From positions 2,613,001 to 2,677,000 of the forward strand of contig NZ_CP014335.1 in NCBI RefSeq assembly GCF_001610955.1: a stretch of 64,000 bases of DNA. Direction: 5' to 3'. The notes beneath the pieces were generated by a model. That model ran no database searches, was not told where the DNA came from, and worked only from the letters and a program-made list of their open reading frames with translations. The position numbers and the translations under genes are program-made. Positions within the stretch are counted from its first letter, which is position 1; each line of letters begins with the position of its first letter. The DNA is from Geobacillus thermoleovorans (GTDB lineage: Bacteria; Bacillota; Bacilli; Bacillales; Anoxybacillaceae). This document shows positions 7,944-16,648 of the stretch, piece by piece.

Positions 7944-8735
7944 TCAACGGCTTGGTCGGAACCCGTGTTGTTCGAATATTTGGAGCGCTTGTTCGCTCGT
8001 CAAATAATCATACAACTCCCGCGCCTCCTTGAGATGTTTGCTCGTCTTGACAACACCAAGCGGATAGACGATCGGGTCGTGCATGCCGCTTGGCACGGAG
8101 GCGGCGATCTTGACTTTGTCCGACACGAGCGCGTCCGTCCGGTACACAAACCCGGCGTCGACGTTGCCCGTTTCGACATACGTCAACACTTGGCGGACGT
8201 CTTTGGCAAGAACAAGGTGCGGCTTGACTTTTTCCCATAACCCGGCATGCTCAAGCGTTTGTTTCGCGTACATGCCGGCCGGCACCGACTCGGGGATGCC
8301 GATCGCCACTCGTTTGGCGCGGGTGATGTCATCGAGCGACTGAATCGCCTCTTCTCCTTGTTTCGGAACGATGAGCACCAGCTCGTTGGCGAGCACGGTT
8401 TTTTCGTGTTTGGAATCGATCAGCCCTTCCTTTTTCAGTTCCTCAAATGGCTCGGCAGCCGCGGAGAAAAAGAGATCGACCGGCGCCCCTTCGGAAATTT
8501 GTTTTTGCAAGGCGCCCGACGCGCCAAAATTATATTGGATGCGGATGTTCGGGTGCTTTCGTTCAAACGCCGTTTTCGCTTCTTCCAGCGCTTCTTGCAG
8601 ACTGGCCGCGGCGGAGATAGTGAGCTCCACTTTGTCCGCCGATTTCGTTTGCCCAGCCCCCTCTTTCGAACCGCTGTCGCAGCCATACAAGCCGAACAAC
8701 AAGACCACCGCGACAAGCCATGCCATTTTTCGCAT
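7944..8735 (-). CDS. modA: Molybdate-type ABC transporter substrate-binding lipoprotein ModA
   Basis: This 263-residue extracytoplasmic binding protein is of the ModA family. The N-terminus is a lipoprotein signal with lipobox LYGC at residues 16-19, so it should be anchored outside the membrane. The mature part starts VELTISAAASLQEALEE, the family's oxyanion-binding N-terminus, and has FGASGALQKQI and DLFFSAA downstream. GGAGATAAGGGGGATGTAG precedes the ATG. No modB permease or modC ATPase lies next to it in the window, which is unusual. The divergent HTH/binding-domain gene may regulate it. Tungstate rather than molybdate is possible. Confidence 0.88.
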   Translation of the reverse strand: MRKMAWLVAVVLLFGLYGCDSGSKEGAGQTKSADKVELTISAAASLQEALEEAKTAFERKHPNIRIQYNFGASGALQKQISEGAPVDLFFSAAAEPFEELKKEGLIDSKHEKTVLANELVLIVPKQGEEAIQSLDDITRAKRVAIGIPESVPAGMYAKQTLEHAGLWEKVKPHLVLAKDVRQVLTYVETGNVDAGFVYRTDALVSDKVKIAASVPSGMHDPIVYPLGVVKTSKHLKEARELYDYLTSEQALQIFEQHGFRPSR

Positions 8736-8868
8736 CTACATCCCCCTTATCTCCATTTAGATTTTTATATGTAATGATATCTAATTATAAATAATGATAA
8801 ATAGTTATGAAAGAAAAAATTTTTTCACCTCCCTTTCTTTGCGCTACAATGGAAGAAAGGAGGATTGC
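8736..8868. promoter_or_regulatory. Divergent promoter region modA / HTH-PBP regulator
   Basis: A very AT-rich 133-bp gap separates two divergent genes. It holds repeated TAATGATA (8773 and about 8796) around ATATCTAATTATAAAT, which could be an operator. No single promoter stands out. Binding by the adjacent regulator is a guess. Confidence 0.4.
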
Positions 8869-9795
8869 ATGATGCCGGAGCCGCAGTCATACACGATTGA
8901 AGAAATCGCTTCCTTATTAAAGGTGTCAAAACTAACGGTGTATGATTTAGTGAAAAAAGGGAAGCTGCCCGCCTTTCGCGTTGGGCGGCAAATGCGGATC
9001 ACCGCGGATGATCTCAAGCGGTACATCGCCGGGCAAAAAGGGGAGGCAAGCACCGTTTCCCCCGCCGTTTCACGGCCGACCGAAACCGCTTTTCGCCCCA
9101 TCATCATCAGCGGTCAAGATATGGCGCTCGATTTGCTTGGCGCCCATCTCGAGAAAGGCGGCCCTTATCAATCGCTTCGCACCTATACGAGCAGCCTCAA
9201 CGGATTGATCGCTCTATACAAAGGGCAATGTGACATCGTCAGCGTGCATTTGTTTGACGGGCAAACGGGTGAGTACAACCGTCCCTATGTTGAAAAGCTG
9301 TTGACAGGCCATGCGTACATCATGGTGAACTTGATGCGCAGGCCGATCGGGTTTTACGTGCAAAAAGGCAATCCGCGCGGCATTCAAACGTGGAGCGACT
9401 TAGGAAGGAGCGACGTCGTGATCGTCAACCGGGAAAAAGGAGCGGGGGTGCGTGTGCTCTTGGATGAACAGCTGCGCCTGCATGGGCTGTCACCGTCCGC
9501 TATTCGCGGCTATGAGCGTGAGGAGACAAGCCATTTGAGCGTCGCCTCCGCGGTGGCGGCGGGTCTCGCTGATGTCGGCATCGGCACGGAAAAAGTGGCG
9601 CGAATGGCCGGCGTCGAGTTCATTCCGCTGATGAAAGAGCAGTATGATGTCGTCATGCTGCGGACGCGGGAGAACGAACCGCTCATCGCCGCCGTCTTGA
9701 ACGTGCTTCGCTCCGATTCGTTCCGCACCGAACTCGAAGCGCTTGGCGGATACGATGTGTCGCAAACCGGGCAAATCATCGCCGAACGCGGCTGA
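8869..9795 (+). CDS. HTH (excisionase-type) regulator with periplasmic-binding-like domain
   Basis: This 308-residue protein joins two domains. The first 55 residues are a MerR/excisionase-type helix-turn-helix (YTIEEIASLLKVSKLTVYDLVKKGKLPAFRVGRQMRI). Residues of about 85-305 form a PBP-like ligand domain (RPIIISGQDMALDLLGAHLE, GFYVQKGNPRGI, DVVIVNREKGAGVRVLLDEQL, ADVGIGTEKVA), as in the PF12727 family. Such proteins act as one-component regulators, often next to molybdate or tungstate uptake genes. AAAGGAGG precedes ATG 8869; the next codon-aligned ATG (8872) is an equal choice. It diverges from modA, so control of modA by oxyanion sensing is a reasonable inference. Confidence 0.8.
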   Translation: MMPEPQSYTIEEIASLLKVSKLTVYDLVKKGKLPAFRVGRQMRITADDLKRYIAGQKGEASTVSPAVSRPTETAFRPIIISGQDMALDLLGAHLEKGGPYQSLRTYTSSLNGLIALYKGQCDIVSVHLFDGQTGEYNRPYVEKLLTGHAYIMVNLMRRPIGFYVQKGNPRGIQTWSDLGRSDVVIVNREKGAGVRVLLDEQLRLHGLSPSAIRGYEREETSHLSVASAVAAGLADVGIGTEKVARMAGVEFIPLMKEQYDVVMLRTRENEPLIAAVLNVLRSDSFRTELEALGGYDVSQTGQIIAERG

Positions 9796-10049
9796 CAGGG
9801 CAGCACAACCGCATCTGTATCGACGCAACGAAAACGTTTACCATCTCCTTAATGGAAAAGCCGCTTGTCCATTTTTTCGACTGCCAAGGCTTGCCTCCAT
9901 CACGTCTTGGCAGTCGATCCAATGCTTAGGAAAAGCGACGAATCTTAAAGCTTCAAATGGCATCTATATGCATGTTTTGGACATCAGGCGATGATTCAGC
10001 GGAACCTTCCAAATCCTATTTCCTTGCTCCGATTCTATGCCATCCATCC
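9796..10049. other. Gap with a long perfect inverted repeat
   Basis: No gene is seen. TCGACTGCCAAG (9877-9888) and CTTGGCAGTCGA (9906-9917) form a perfect 12-bp inverted repeat with a 17-nt loop. The T-run lies before it on the plus strand, not after it, so it is not a standard terminator on either strand. It may still end the regulator transcript. Confidence 0.5.
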
Positions 10050-10095
10050 AAAAAAAGCTGTTCCAAAAGCGAGTCGCTTTTTGGAACAGCTTTTC
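10050..10095 (-). terminator. Terminator of pheST
   Basis: On the minus strand AGCTGTTCCAAAA-AGCG pairs with CGCT-TTTGGAACAGCT, followed by seven T. It is a strong terminator directly after the pheT stop. Confidence 0.9.
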
Positions 10096-10098
10096 GTT

Positions 10099-12513
10099 TT
10101 ACCCGCGCAGCACCGCGCCAAATTGTTTCTCGACCGCGGCGAGCACCCGCTCGTGGACGGCGGCGACTTCTTCATCCGTGAGCGTCCGCTCCGGATCGTA
10201 GTAGCGGAGCGAGAAGGCGAGCGATTTTTTCCCGTCCGGCAGGCGGTCGCCTTTGTAGACGTCAAAGAGGGAGACGTCTTTGACAAGCGGTTTCCCGGCT
10301 TCTTCGATCGCTTGCTTGAGGGCGCCAGCTTCGACGTTTTCGTCGACGACCAAGGCAATGTCGCGCACGACGGACGGGAATCGCGGAATCGGCTCGTAGC
10401 GGATCGCTTCACTTTCGGCGTTCAACAGCTCGGCCAAGGCGAGCTCGAAGACGTACGTTTCTTTTAAATCGTACTCTTTTTGCACGGCCGGATGGAGCTG
10501 GCCGACAAAGCCGATGACCCGGCCGTCAAGCACAATGTCCGCCGTCCGTCCGGGATGCAAATCGGCGCGTTTCGCCGGGCGGTACGCGATGCGCTTGGAC
10601 AGCCCAAGCAAGTCGAACAACCCGTCAAGAACGCCTTTGGCGACGTAAAAATCAGCCGCTTTTTTCTCGCCTTGCCACAAATGGGCGTGCCATAAGCCGG
10701 TGAGAACGCCGGCAAGCCGCTCGTTTTCCGCCGGTTGGACGTGTTCTCCTTTGGACAAGTAGACAGAGCCGATTTCGTACAAGGCGACGTTCTCGACTTG
10801 GCGGGCGCGGTTGTAGCTCGCCGCTTCGAGCAGATGCGGAATCAAGCTTTGTCGAAGAACGCTCCGCTCTTCGCTCATCGGCAGCGCCAAGCGGATCGGT
10901 TCGGCCGTCTCAAGCGCAAAGCGCGTCGCTTTGTCCGGGCTCGTCAACGAATACGTGATCGCTTGGAACAAGCCGGCTCCTTCCAAATAGCGGCGGACGC
11001 GGCGGCGCTTCGCCTGGTACGGCGTGAGTCCGCCCGGTTTCGCCTCGGCCACCGGCAGCGTCGCCGGCAGGCGGTCGTAGCCGTACAAACGGGCGACTTC
11101 TTCAATGATATCTTCTTCAATTGCAATGTCGCGCCGACGCGACGGGACGTGGATCGTGAACGTTCCGTTGTCTTCCGTAAACGGAAATTGCAAGTTCGAA
11201 AGAATCGCGGCCACTTCCTCTTTCGACATTGCCGTGCCGAGGACGCCGTTGATGCGTTCGAGCGTGACCGTCACCACCACTGAGTCTTGGCGCCACACGC
11301 TCGCTTCGACGATGCCGCCGACGACCTCGCCGCCGGCGTATTCCGACATCAACGCCGCGGCGCGCTCGAGCGCTTCTTTCGTCCGCGCTGGATCGATCCC
11401 TTTTTCAAATCGGGTGCTCGCCTCGCTGCGCAGCCCGTGGTCTTTCACCGCTTGGCGGATGACCGGGCTTGTAAAGTACGCCGCTTCAATGAACACGGTC
11501 GTCGTGTCGTCGCGCACTTCCGAATTCGCCCCGCCCATCACGCCGGCTAAGGCGACCGGCTCGCGGCCGTTGGTGATGACGAGATGTTCTTCCGTCAGCT
11601 TCCGCTCGACATCATCAAGGGTGATGATCGTTTCGCCCGCTTTTGCACGGCGGACGACAATCTCCTTCGAACCGAGGCGGTCGTAGTCAAACGCATGAAG
11701 CGGCTGGCCGTACTCAAGCAAAATGTAGTTCGTAATGTCGACGACGTTGTTGTGCGGGCGAATGCCGGCCGCCATCAAACGCGCTTGCATCCAAAGAGGC
11801 GACGGGCCGATCCGGACGTTTTTCACAATCCGCCCGGCGTACAGCGGATTGTCTTCCGGCGCCTCAACGCGCACGGAAATGTATTCATGGACATGTTCGC
11901 TGTTTTCCTTGACCGCCGCTTCCGGCAGTTTTACATCGCGGCCGAGAATGGCGGCGACTTCATAGGCGACGCCGATCATGCTTAAACAATCGGCGCGGTT
12001 GGGCGTCAAGGACAGTTCAAGCACTTCGTCATGCAAGCCGAGCCACTCGATGGCATCGGCGCCGATCGGCGCGTCGCTTGGAAAGACGAAAATGCCGTCC
12101 GCGTATTCTTTCGGCACGACTTTCGTTTCGACGCCAAGCTCTTGGAGCGAACAAATCATACCGTTCGATTCTTCCCCGCGCAGCTTCGCCCGTTTGATTT
12201 TGAAATTGCCCGGCAGCACCGCCCCGACTTTGGCGACGGCGACTTTTTGCCCTTTGGCGACGTTCGGGGCGCCGCAAATGATTTGCACGGGTTCGTCCTC
12301 TCCCAAGTCGACAAGGCATTTCCGCAGTTTATCCGCGTTCGGGTGCGGCTCGCACTCGAGCACATGACCGATGACGACTCCTTTCATTCCCCGGTCAAGC
12401 GCTTCGACCCGCTCGACTTCAATGCCGCTTTTCGTAATCCGCTCCGCGAGCTCTTTGGCGGTGATGCCCGTCAAATCGACGTATTCCCCTAGCCAACGGT
12501 AAGAAACGAGCAT
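10099..12513 (-). CDS. pheT: Phenylalanyl-tRNA synthetase beta chain
   Basis: This 804-residue beta subunit of the (alpha-beta)2 phenylalanine-tRNA ligase begins [14 protein letters not shown]. It has an EMAP/tRNA-binding domain near 40-150 ([33 protein letters not shown]), the B3/B4 editing region, the B5 domain and a C-terminal ferredoxin-like anticodon-binding domain ([19 protein letters not shown]). AAAGGAGG lies 8 nt before the ATG at 12511-12513; a TTG two codons upstream is too close to the ribosome site. It follows pheS with a 21-bp gap and shares its T-box-controlled transcript, ending in a strong terminator. Confidence 0.96.
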   Translation of the reverse strand: MLVSYRWLGEYVDLTGITAKELAERITKSGIEVERVEALDRGMKGVVIGHVLECEPHPNADKLRKCLVDLGEDEPVQIICGAPNVAKGQKVAVAKVGAVLPGNFKIKRAKLRGEESNGMICSLQELGVETKVVPKEYADGIFVFPSDAPIGADAIEWLGLHDEVLELSLTPNRADCLSMIGVAYEVAAILGRDVKLPEAAVKENSEHVHEYISVRVEAPEDNPLYAGRIVKNVRIGPSPLWMQARLMAAGIRPHNNVVDITNYILLEYGQPLHAFDYDRLGSKEIVVRRAKAGETIITLDDVERKLTEEHLVITNGREPVALAGVMGGANSEVRDDTTTVFIEAAYFTSPVIRQAVKDHGLRSEASTRFEKGIDPARTKEALERAAALMSEYAGGEVVGGIVEASVWRQDSVVVTVTLERINGVLGTAMSKEEVAAILSNLQFPFTEDNGTFTIHVPSRRRDIAIEEDIIEEVARLYGYDRLPATLPVAEAKPGGLTPYQAKRRRVRRYLEGAGLFQAITYSLTSPDKATRFALETAEPIRLALPMSEERSVLRQSLIPHLLEAASYNRARQVENVALYEIGSVYLSKGEHVQPAENERLAGVLTGLWHAHLWQGEKKAADFYVAKGVLDGLFDLLGLSKRIAYRPAKRADLHPGRTADIVLDGRVIGFVGQLHPAVQKEYDLKETYVFELALAELLNAESEAIRYEPIPRFPSVVRDIALVVDENVEAGALKQAIEEAGKPLVKDVSLFDVYKGDRLPDGKKSLAFSLRYYDPERTLTDEEVAAVHERVLAAVEKQFGAVLRG

Positions 12514-12534
12514 TCCCAACTCCTCCTTTTTCTG

Positions 12535-13569
12535 TTACACACGCAAAAATTGCCGCAAGAAACGTAGATCGTTTTGATAGAAATGGCGGATGTCATCAAT
12601 ACCATACTTCAGCATCGCGATCCGCTCCGGCCCCATGCCGAACGCAAAGCCGGTGTACGTTTTCGAATCAAAACCGGCCATCTCAAGCACGTTCGGATGC
12701 ACCATGCCGGCTCCTAAAATTTCGATCCAACCGGTGCCTTTGCAGACGCCACAGCCCCGCCCTTCGCAGCGGAAGCAGGACACATCGACTTCGACCGATG
12801 GTTCCGTGAACGGGAAAAAGCTCGGCCGGAAGCGGATGTCGCGCCCTTCCCCGAACAGCTTGCGGGCAAATTCGCGCAGCGTCCCTTTCAAATCGCTCAT
12901 CCGGATGTTCCGGTCAACAACCAATCCTTCAATTTGCGTAAACTGGTGCGAATGCGTCGCATCATCGGTGTCGCGGCGATACACTTTGCCCGGGCAAATG
13001 ATTTTCACTGGGCCGCGCCCGCGGTGCTTTTCCATCGTCCGCGCCTGCATCGGCGACGTATGGGTGCGAAGCAAAATCTCTTCCGTGATGTAAAACGAAT
13101 CTTGCATATCGCGGGCCGGATGGCCTTTCGGCAAGTTGAGCGCCTCAAAGTTGTAATAGTCGGTCTCCACTTCCGGCCCTTCGGCGACCGTATAGCCCAT
13201 GCCGATAAACAAGTCTTCAATTTCTTCAATGACACGCGTCAGCGGATGCGGGTTGCCAAGACTCACAGGCCGGCCCGGCAGCGTCACATCAATCGCCTCG
13301 GCAGCCAGCTTCCGCTCCACTTCCTCCTGTTCCAGTTTCGCTTGTTTCGCTTCCAGCGCCTGTTGGATTGCCTCTCTTACTTCATTGGCAAGCGCGCCGA
13401 TTTTCGGGCGCTCTTCCGGCGGCAATGCCCCCATGCCGCGCAGCACTTCGGTGATCGGCCCTTTTTTGCCTAAATAGGCGACGCGCACGTCGTTTAGCAT
13501 TCTTAAGTCGCGGGCTTGGCCGATTTGTTCGAGCGCCTGGCGTTTCAGCTCGTACAGCCGTTCTTTCAC
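12535..13569 (-). CDS. pheS: Phenylalanyl-tRNA synthetase alpha chain
   Basis: This 344-residue catalytic alpha subunit charges tRNA-Phe. An N-terminal coiled coil (to about 90) precedes the class II catalytic core with SLGNPHPL, the motif 2 region ([29 protein letters not shown]) and motif 3 ([18 protein letters not shown]). The insert [17 protein letters not shown] is a Cys-rich loop also found in other Bacillaceae PheS. The start is GTG at 13567-13569 with AGGAGGG upstream. It is the first gene of pheST. A 60-bp inserted element lies in its leader between the T-box terminator and the ribosome site. Confidence 0.96.
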   Translation of the reverse strand: MKERLYELKRQALEQIGQARDLRMLNDVRVAYLGKKGPITEVLRGMGALPPEERPKIGALANEVREAIQQALEAKQAKLEQEEVERKLAAEAIDVTLPGRPVSLGNPHPLTRVIEEIEDLFIGMGYTVAEGPEVETDYYNFEALNLPKGHPARDMQDSFYITEEILLRTHTSPMQARTMEKHRGRGPVKIICPGKVYRRDTDDATHSHQFTQIEGLVVDRNIRMSDLKGTLREFARKLFGEGRDIRFRPSFFPFTEPSVEVDVSCFRCEGRGCGVCKGTGWIEILGAGMVHPNVLEMAGFDSKTYTGFAFGMGPERIAMLKYGIDDIRHFYQNDLRFLRQFLRV

Positions 13570-13590
13570 ATCAATCCCTCCTCATTTCAG

Positions 13591-13650
13591 TTGAACGCTC
13601 TCCCACTTACGCTCACGCGTAGAAGCGGGGGGGCTTCTCGGTTTAAGATG
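13591..13650 (-). repeat. Short IS200/IS605-end-like element in the pheS leader
   Basis: On the minus strand the element starts right after TTTAT in the T-run of the T-box terminator, with CATCTTAAACCGAGAAGCC. It continues with CGTGAGCGTAAGTGGG and ends GAGAGCGTTCAA. The same ends and internal GTGAGCGTAAG are found at 33736-33824. GAGAAGCC...GCTTCT-type stems and ...TTCAA ends resemble right ends/omega-RNA regions of IS200/IS605 elements (recalled, not searched). No tnpA or tnpB is present. Confidence 0.5.
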
Positions 13651-13925
13651 ATAAAAAAAACCCGCCCCGGTAAGGGACGAGTTGTTGCTCGCGGTACCAC
13701 CCTTGTTAACAGCATAAGCGTGCTGTTCACTTCATTGCGATAACGGCCGAAAGCCGGAACACCTTTACATCCCTCGTCGGGATGGTCCCGGTGTCAACTC
13801 AGGAGGTGAACTTCACTTGCGCCGGCCATAAAAACGCTCCCAGTCTATGGCGTTTTCTCCCTGGATGGCGAACAGCAAGCTACTTTTCTCCGTCATCGTT
13901 GTTGTCCGTATGGGAAATTGTCGCT
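13651..13925 (-). ncRNA. T-box leader of pheST (Phe)
   Basis: The minus-strand leader carries the T-box sequence AGGGTGGTACCGCG (about 13690-13703). It is followed by a terminator: AACTCGTCCC, then a short loop, then GGGGCGGGTT with eight T (13651-13685). Upstream is a stem I region with candidate specifier codon TTC (13808-13810) in AGTGAAGTTCACC, fitting phenylalanine. Uncharged tRNA-Phe should favour readthrough into pheST. Confidence 0.93.
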
Positions 13926-13929
13926 ATTC

Positions 13930-13958
13930 ATTATACGCAAATGAGTGGGCAAAGGCAA
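13930..13958 (-). promoter_or_regulatory. pheST promoter
   Basis: On the minus strand -35 TTGCCT (13953-13958), a 17-bp spacer and a consensus -10 TATAAT (13930-13935). It begins 2 bp after the stop codon of the preceding gene. Confidence 0.88.
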
Positions 13959-13960
13959 GG

Positions 13961-14332
13961 TCAGGCCGAAATTTCTTTGCGCAGCTCATCGATTTCCGCT
14001 TCCTGTTCAATCGAGCGGATGGCAAGGCGCTCCATAATTTTTTCCTGCCGCACTTGCCCTTCCTTGAGCGCGGCGACATCTTTTTTGACCCCCAACATGT
14101 CCTTTTTCATGGCATCCATGTCTTTTTTCATGGCATCCATGTCTTTTTTCATGGCGTCCATGTCTTTTTTCATGGCGTCCACATCACTTTGAAGGCGATC
14201 GACTTTGTCTTCGAGTTGTTTCACGCTTCCTTGCAGCTTGACGATATCCATGCGCATTTGTTCGATGTAGGCCCCTTGAACATCAAGACGCTCGAGCACA
14301 GCGTTCAATAACGCCCGCAGTTCGCCATCCAT
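13961..14332 (-). CDS. Coiled-coil protein with perfect heptad repeat
   Basis: A 123-residue soluble protein that is almost entirely predicted coiled coil. The start chosen is ATG 14330-14332 (MDGELRALLNAVLERLD) with GGGAGCGGAGAC before it. The middle contains four heptads of the type MKKDMDA, encoded by four near-identical 21-bp units (14097-14180). There is no signal peptide or membrane segment. Its function is unknown; similar short coiled-coil proteins are scattered in Bacillaceae. Copy number of the repeat may vary between strains. It lies between ysgA and the pheST promoter on the same strand. Confidence 0.7.
   Translation of the reverse strand: MDGELRALLNAVLERLDVQGAYIEQMRMDIVKLQGSVKQLEDKVDRLQSDVDAMKKDMDAMKKDMDAMKKDMDAMKKDMLGVKKDVAALKEGQVRQEKIMERLAIRSIEQEAEIDELRKEISA
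14097..14180 (-). repeat. Four 21-bp tandem repeats inside the coiled-coil gene
   Basis: Four consecutive 21-bp units of the form ATGTCTTTTTTCATGGCRTCC (plus strand). Each encodes one heptad of a coiled coil, so gain or loss of units keeps the reading frame and the helix register. Confidence 0.9.
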
Positions 14333-14372
14333 CTGTCTCCGCTCCCTTGTCCTATTGATTTTCGATTCTATT

Positions 14373-15128
14373 TTACCGCACCGCCTGCAAGGAATAAAGC
14401 AAAATTCCGGCCGCAACGGCGACGTTCAGCGACTCGGCGCGGCCGTAAATCGGGATGTACACGTTCTCTGTCGTTAGGCGCAGCAGGTCGGGTCGGACGC
14501 CGCTTCCTTCATTGCCGACGAGCAAGGCGAACGAAGACGATTGTGGAACGGTGCGGTAATCGACGGCGTTCTCCAAGGCGGTGCCGTACACCGGAATGCC
14601 CTGCTCCTTGAAACGCGCGATCCATTGTGCCAGATCGCCTTTGACAACCGGAAGGTGAAACAGCGACCCTTGCGTCGCCCGCACCACTTTCGGATTGTAC
14701 AAGTCGGCGCATCCCTCACCGAGGATGACGGCATCGATCCCAGCGGCATCGGCGGTGCGGATCATCGTCCCAAGATTGCCCGGATCTTGCACGGCGTCAA
14801 TAAGCAAGGCGGTCTTCACGCCTTCAAGCTCGGTCGACAGCTGCCGGCACACCGCGGCGATGCCTTGCGGCGTCTCCGTGCTGCTGATCGCCCTCATCAC
14901 CGCTTCGGTCACGATCGTAACCGGGACACCTGTGACGTTCCAGCCGGGCGGGACGGCCGTCCGCTCATCAACGATCAGCTCGACAAGGGGCGCGTTGCTT
15001 TTTATGGCCTCTTCGACAAGATGAAACCCTTCAAGCAAAAACAATCCGGTCTCATCGCGCCCTTTTTTTGTCAGCAGCTTTTTCCATTGTTTGACGCGCG
15101 CATTTTTCGGCGATTCGATCCGCTTCAC
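14373..15128 (-). CDS. ysgA: TrmH/SpoU-type RNA 2'-O-ribose methyltransferase
   Basis: This 251-residue SPOUT methyltransferase uses S-adenosylmethionine to methylate a ribose 2'-OH in rRNA or tRNA. An N-terminal substrate-binding domain (IESPKNARVKQWKKLLTKKG, FLLEGFHLVEEAI) leads to the knotted catalytic domain. Its motifs are DAVQDPGNLGTMIRTADAAG, LLVGNEGSGVRPDLL and IPIYGRAESLNVAVAAGILLY. The GTG start at 15126-15128 overlaps the msrA stop by 4 bp (GTGA), so the pair is coupled; a TTG five codons upstream is possible. The target nucleotide is not known. Confidence 0.9.
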   Translation of the reverse strand: MKRIESPKNARVKQWKKLLTKKGRDETGLFLLEGFHLVEEAIKSNAPLVELIVDERTAVPPGWNVTGVPVTIVTEAVMRAISSTETPQGIAAVCRQLSTELEGVKTALLIDAVQDPGNLGTMIRTADAAGIDAVILGEGCADLYNPKVVRATQGSLFHLPVVKGDLAQWIARFKEQGIPVYGTALENAVDYRTVPQSSSFALLVGNEGSGVRPDLLRLTTENVYIPIYGRAESLNVAVAAGILLYSLQAVR

Positions 15129-15649
15129 CGCTTCGTCCCCCAATGTTTGGCGATAAATTCGTCACGCCCCGAGGCGGCTCGATCTTGCTTGTAATGTTCC
15201 GGATTTTTCTTATGATAGTTTTGATGGTACTCTTCCGCCGGATAAAACGTGGTGGCCGGCAAAATTTTCGTCACGATCGGCTTGGAGAAGCGCCCGCTTT
15301 CCTCGAGCGCCCGCTTTGACTGCTCGGCGAGCTGGCGCTGTTTTTCGTTATGGTAAAAAATCGCCGTCCGGTATTGCGGCCCGCGGTCGTGAAACTGGCC
15401 GCCGTCATCGGTCGGGTCGATTTGGCACCAATACAGCTCCAAGAGCCGCTCATACGGAAAGACGTCCGGGTCGAAGGTGATTTGCACCGCTTCGTAGTGG
15501 CCGGTCGTGCCGGTTTTCACTTGCTCGTATGTTGGATTTTCCACATGTCCCCCTGTATAGCCGGAGACGATGCCGTAAATGCCATCGAGCTCCTCAAACG
15601 GCGTCACCATGCACCAAAAGCAGCCGCCGGCGAATGTCGCTTTCTCCAT
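15125..15649 (-). CDS. msrA: Peptide methionine (S)-S-oxide reductase
   Basis: This 174-residue MsrA repairs methionine-S-sulfoxide in proteins. The N-terminal FAGGCFWCM motif holds the catalytic Cys10. GYTGGHVENPTYEQVKTGTTGHYE, then YPAEEYHQNYH, complete the active site. Length is normal for single-domain MsrA; no MsrB domain is attached. It is first in a two-gene unit with ysgA, overlapping it by 4 bp. Confidence 0.95.
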   Translation of the reverse strand: MEKATFAGGCFWCMVTPFEELDGIYGIVSGYTGGHVENPTYEQVKTGTTGHYEAVQITFDPDVFPYERLLELYWCQIDPTDDGGQFHDRGPQYRTAIFYHNEKQRQLAEQSKRALEESGRFSKPIVTKILPATTFYPAEEYHQNYHKKNPEHYKQDRAASGRDEFIAKHWGTKR

Positions 15650-15777
15650 TGTGTCGTCACCTCATGCATCAAGTTTCTTCCTTTGATTATAGCAAAATGT
15701 GTGCCGTTGTCATCTTTCACGACCAAAGTCAAGTTCCTTCACAAAGCCAAGCGCGTTCCGTTCCGCACGCCGGCCGC

Positions 15778-16182
15778 TCATGTCGCCGAGTCAAGCCGTT
15801 GTTTCATTTCGTCAAGCAAGCGGTCAAACAGCGGGATATAGTGGGTGCGAATGCGTTCATACATGTCCATGGCAGTTTCTTCATCATACGTATGGGACGT
15901 CCGGTTGCGGTCTTCGAGCATGCGAAGCCATGTCTCTCCGTCTTGAATCAACCCTTCCCGAAACTCCTCGCGAATCGTTTTCCTCGGACTCGTCACTTCA
16001 GCGTATCCCTGATGCTCCAAATAAAGTTTCATCCATTTCCATGCTAGTTCGTACGTGAATTCAAAGCGTTGAATGGTCGCATCAACAACAAGGTCATCCG
16101 TTTGGGCGTCTCTTGCGGCACTTTGCCGGAGTTTGGAGAGCGCCCGTTCGAAATCGTAAAATCGATCCATCAGCCGGCTCAT
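15778..16182 (-). CDS. HEPN toxin (HepT-like, HI0074 family)
   Basis: This HEPN-domain protein of about 134 residues (start ATG 16180-16182, MSRLMDRFYDFERAL) is of the HI0074 family. Its members are paired with MNT nucleotidyltransferases as HepT/MntA toxin-antitoxin systems. The RNase motif R-x4-H-x-Y is intact in RNRTSHTYDEE. AAGGTG lies 9 nt before this ATG. The frame continues without a stop upstream into the MNT sequence (to 16348), so the toxin may also be made as an extension of it. Known MntA blocks HepT by AMPylating the Tyr of this motif. The toxin here looks complete while its partner is interrupted. Confidence 0.8.
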   Translation of the reverse strand: MSRLMDRFYDFERALSKLRQSAARDAQTDDLVVDATIQRFEFTYELAWKWMKLYLEHQGYAEVTSPRKTIREEFREGLIQDGETWLRMLEDRNRTSHTYDEETAMDMYERIRTHYIPLFDRLLDEMKQRLDSAT

Positions 16183-16191
16183 TGTGACCAT

Positions 16192-16530
16192 CACCTTCCC
16201 GTGCTCGTTCGTTTGAAAAATCGCCTTTCCTTCTTGGTCAATATTCATTTTTAGCTGTTCGTTGTGAATTTGATTGTAATCAACAACATCGATCGGATAA
16301 ATGATCGGAAGTTCATCCAAGTCCGATTGCAGGAGGTACAGCGGGCCTCACGGTTTTCGAAATTGGATCGCCAAATCGATATCCGATCCTTCCTTGTAAT
16401 CGCCTCGTGCTCTTGAGCCGAACAAAATGACTTTTTCAATGACATCAGCATAACGGGAAAATAGATGGAGCAGTTGGCGAAATACCGTTCGTTCCAATCC
16501 ATAGAGCGGTTTCTCGTCCATCGTCGCCAT
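16192..16530 (-). pseudogene. MNT-type nucleotidyltransferase antitoxin split by an in-frame TGA
   Basis: The MNT domain starts near ATG 16528-16530 (start uncertain, weak ribosome site). It carries the catalytic FGSRARGDYKEGSDIDLAI signature, reaching QFRKP, where TGA (16348-16350) stops it at about 60 residues. The same frame then resumes as GPLYLLQSDLDELPIIYPIDVVDYNQIHNE, the typical MNT C-terminus. It runs on into the HEPN domain without another stop. One base change (such as CGA to TGA) explains this. Without its C-terminus the antitoxin lacks the late Asp-bearing strand (YPIDVVD). It is either a broken antitoxin, a readthrough product or a sequence error. Confidence 0.8.
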
Positions 16531-16648
16531 CACTCATTTCGGTCTAGTTTTTCCTCTATTATACCATATACGAGAGCCGCTCCATGTATAAATCCGCCGC
16601 CATTGGCAAACGATAACGGTGTACAATACGGCCAATGAGGTGAGACAA

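Noticed and set aside
14097..14180. Direct repeats considered as a CRISPR array
   Set aside because: Units are adjacent without spacers and lie inside a coding frame as heptads.
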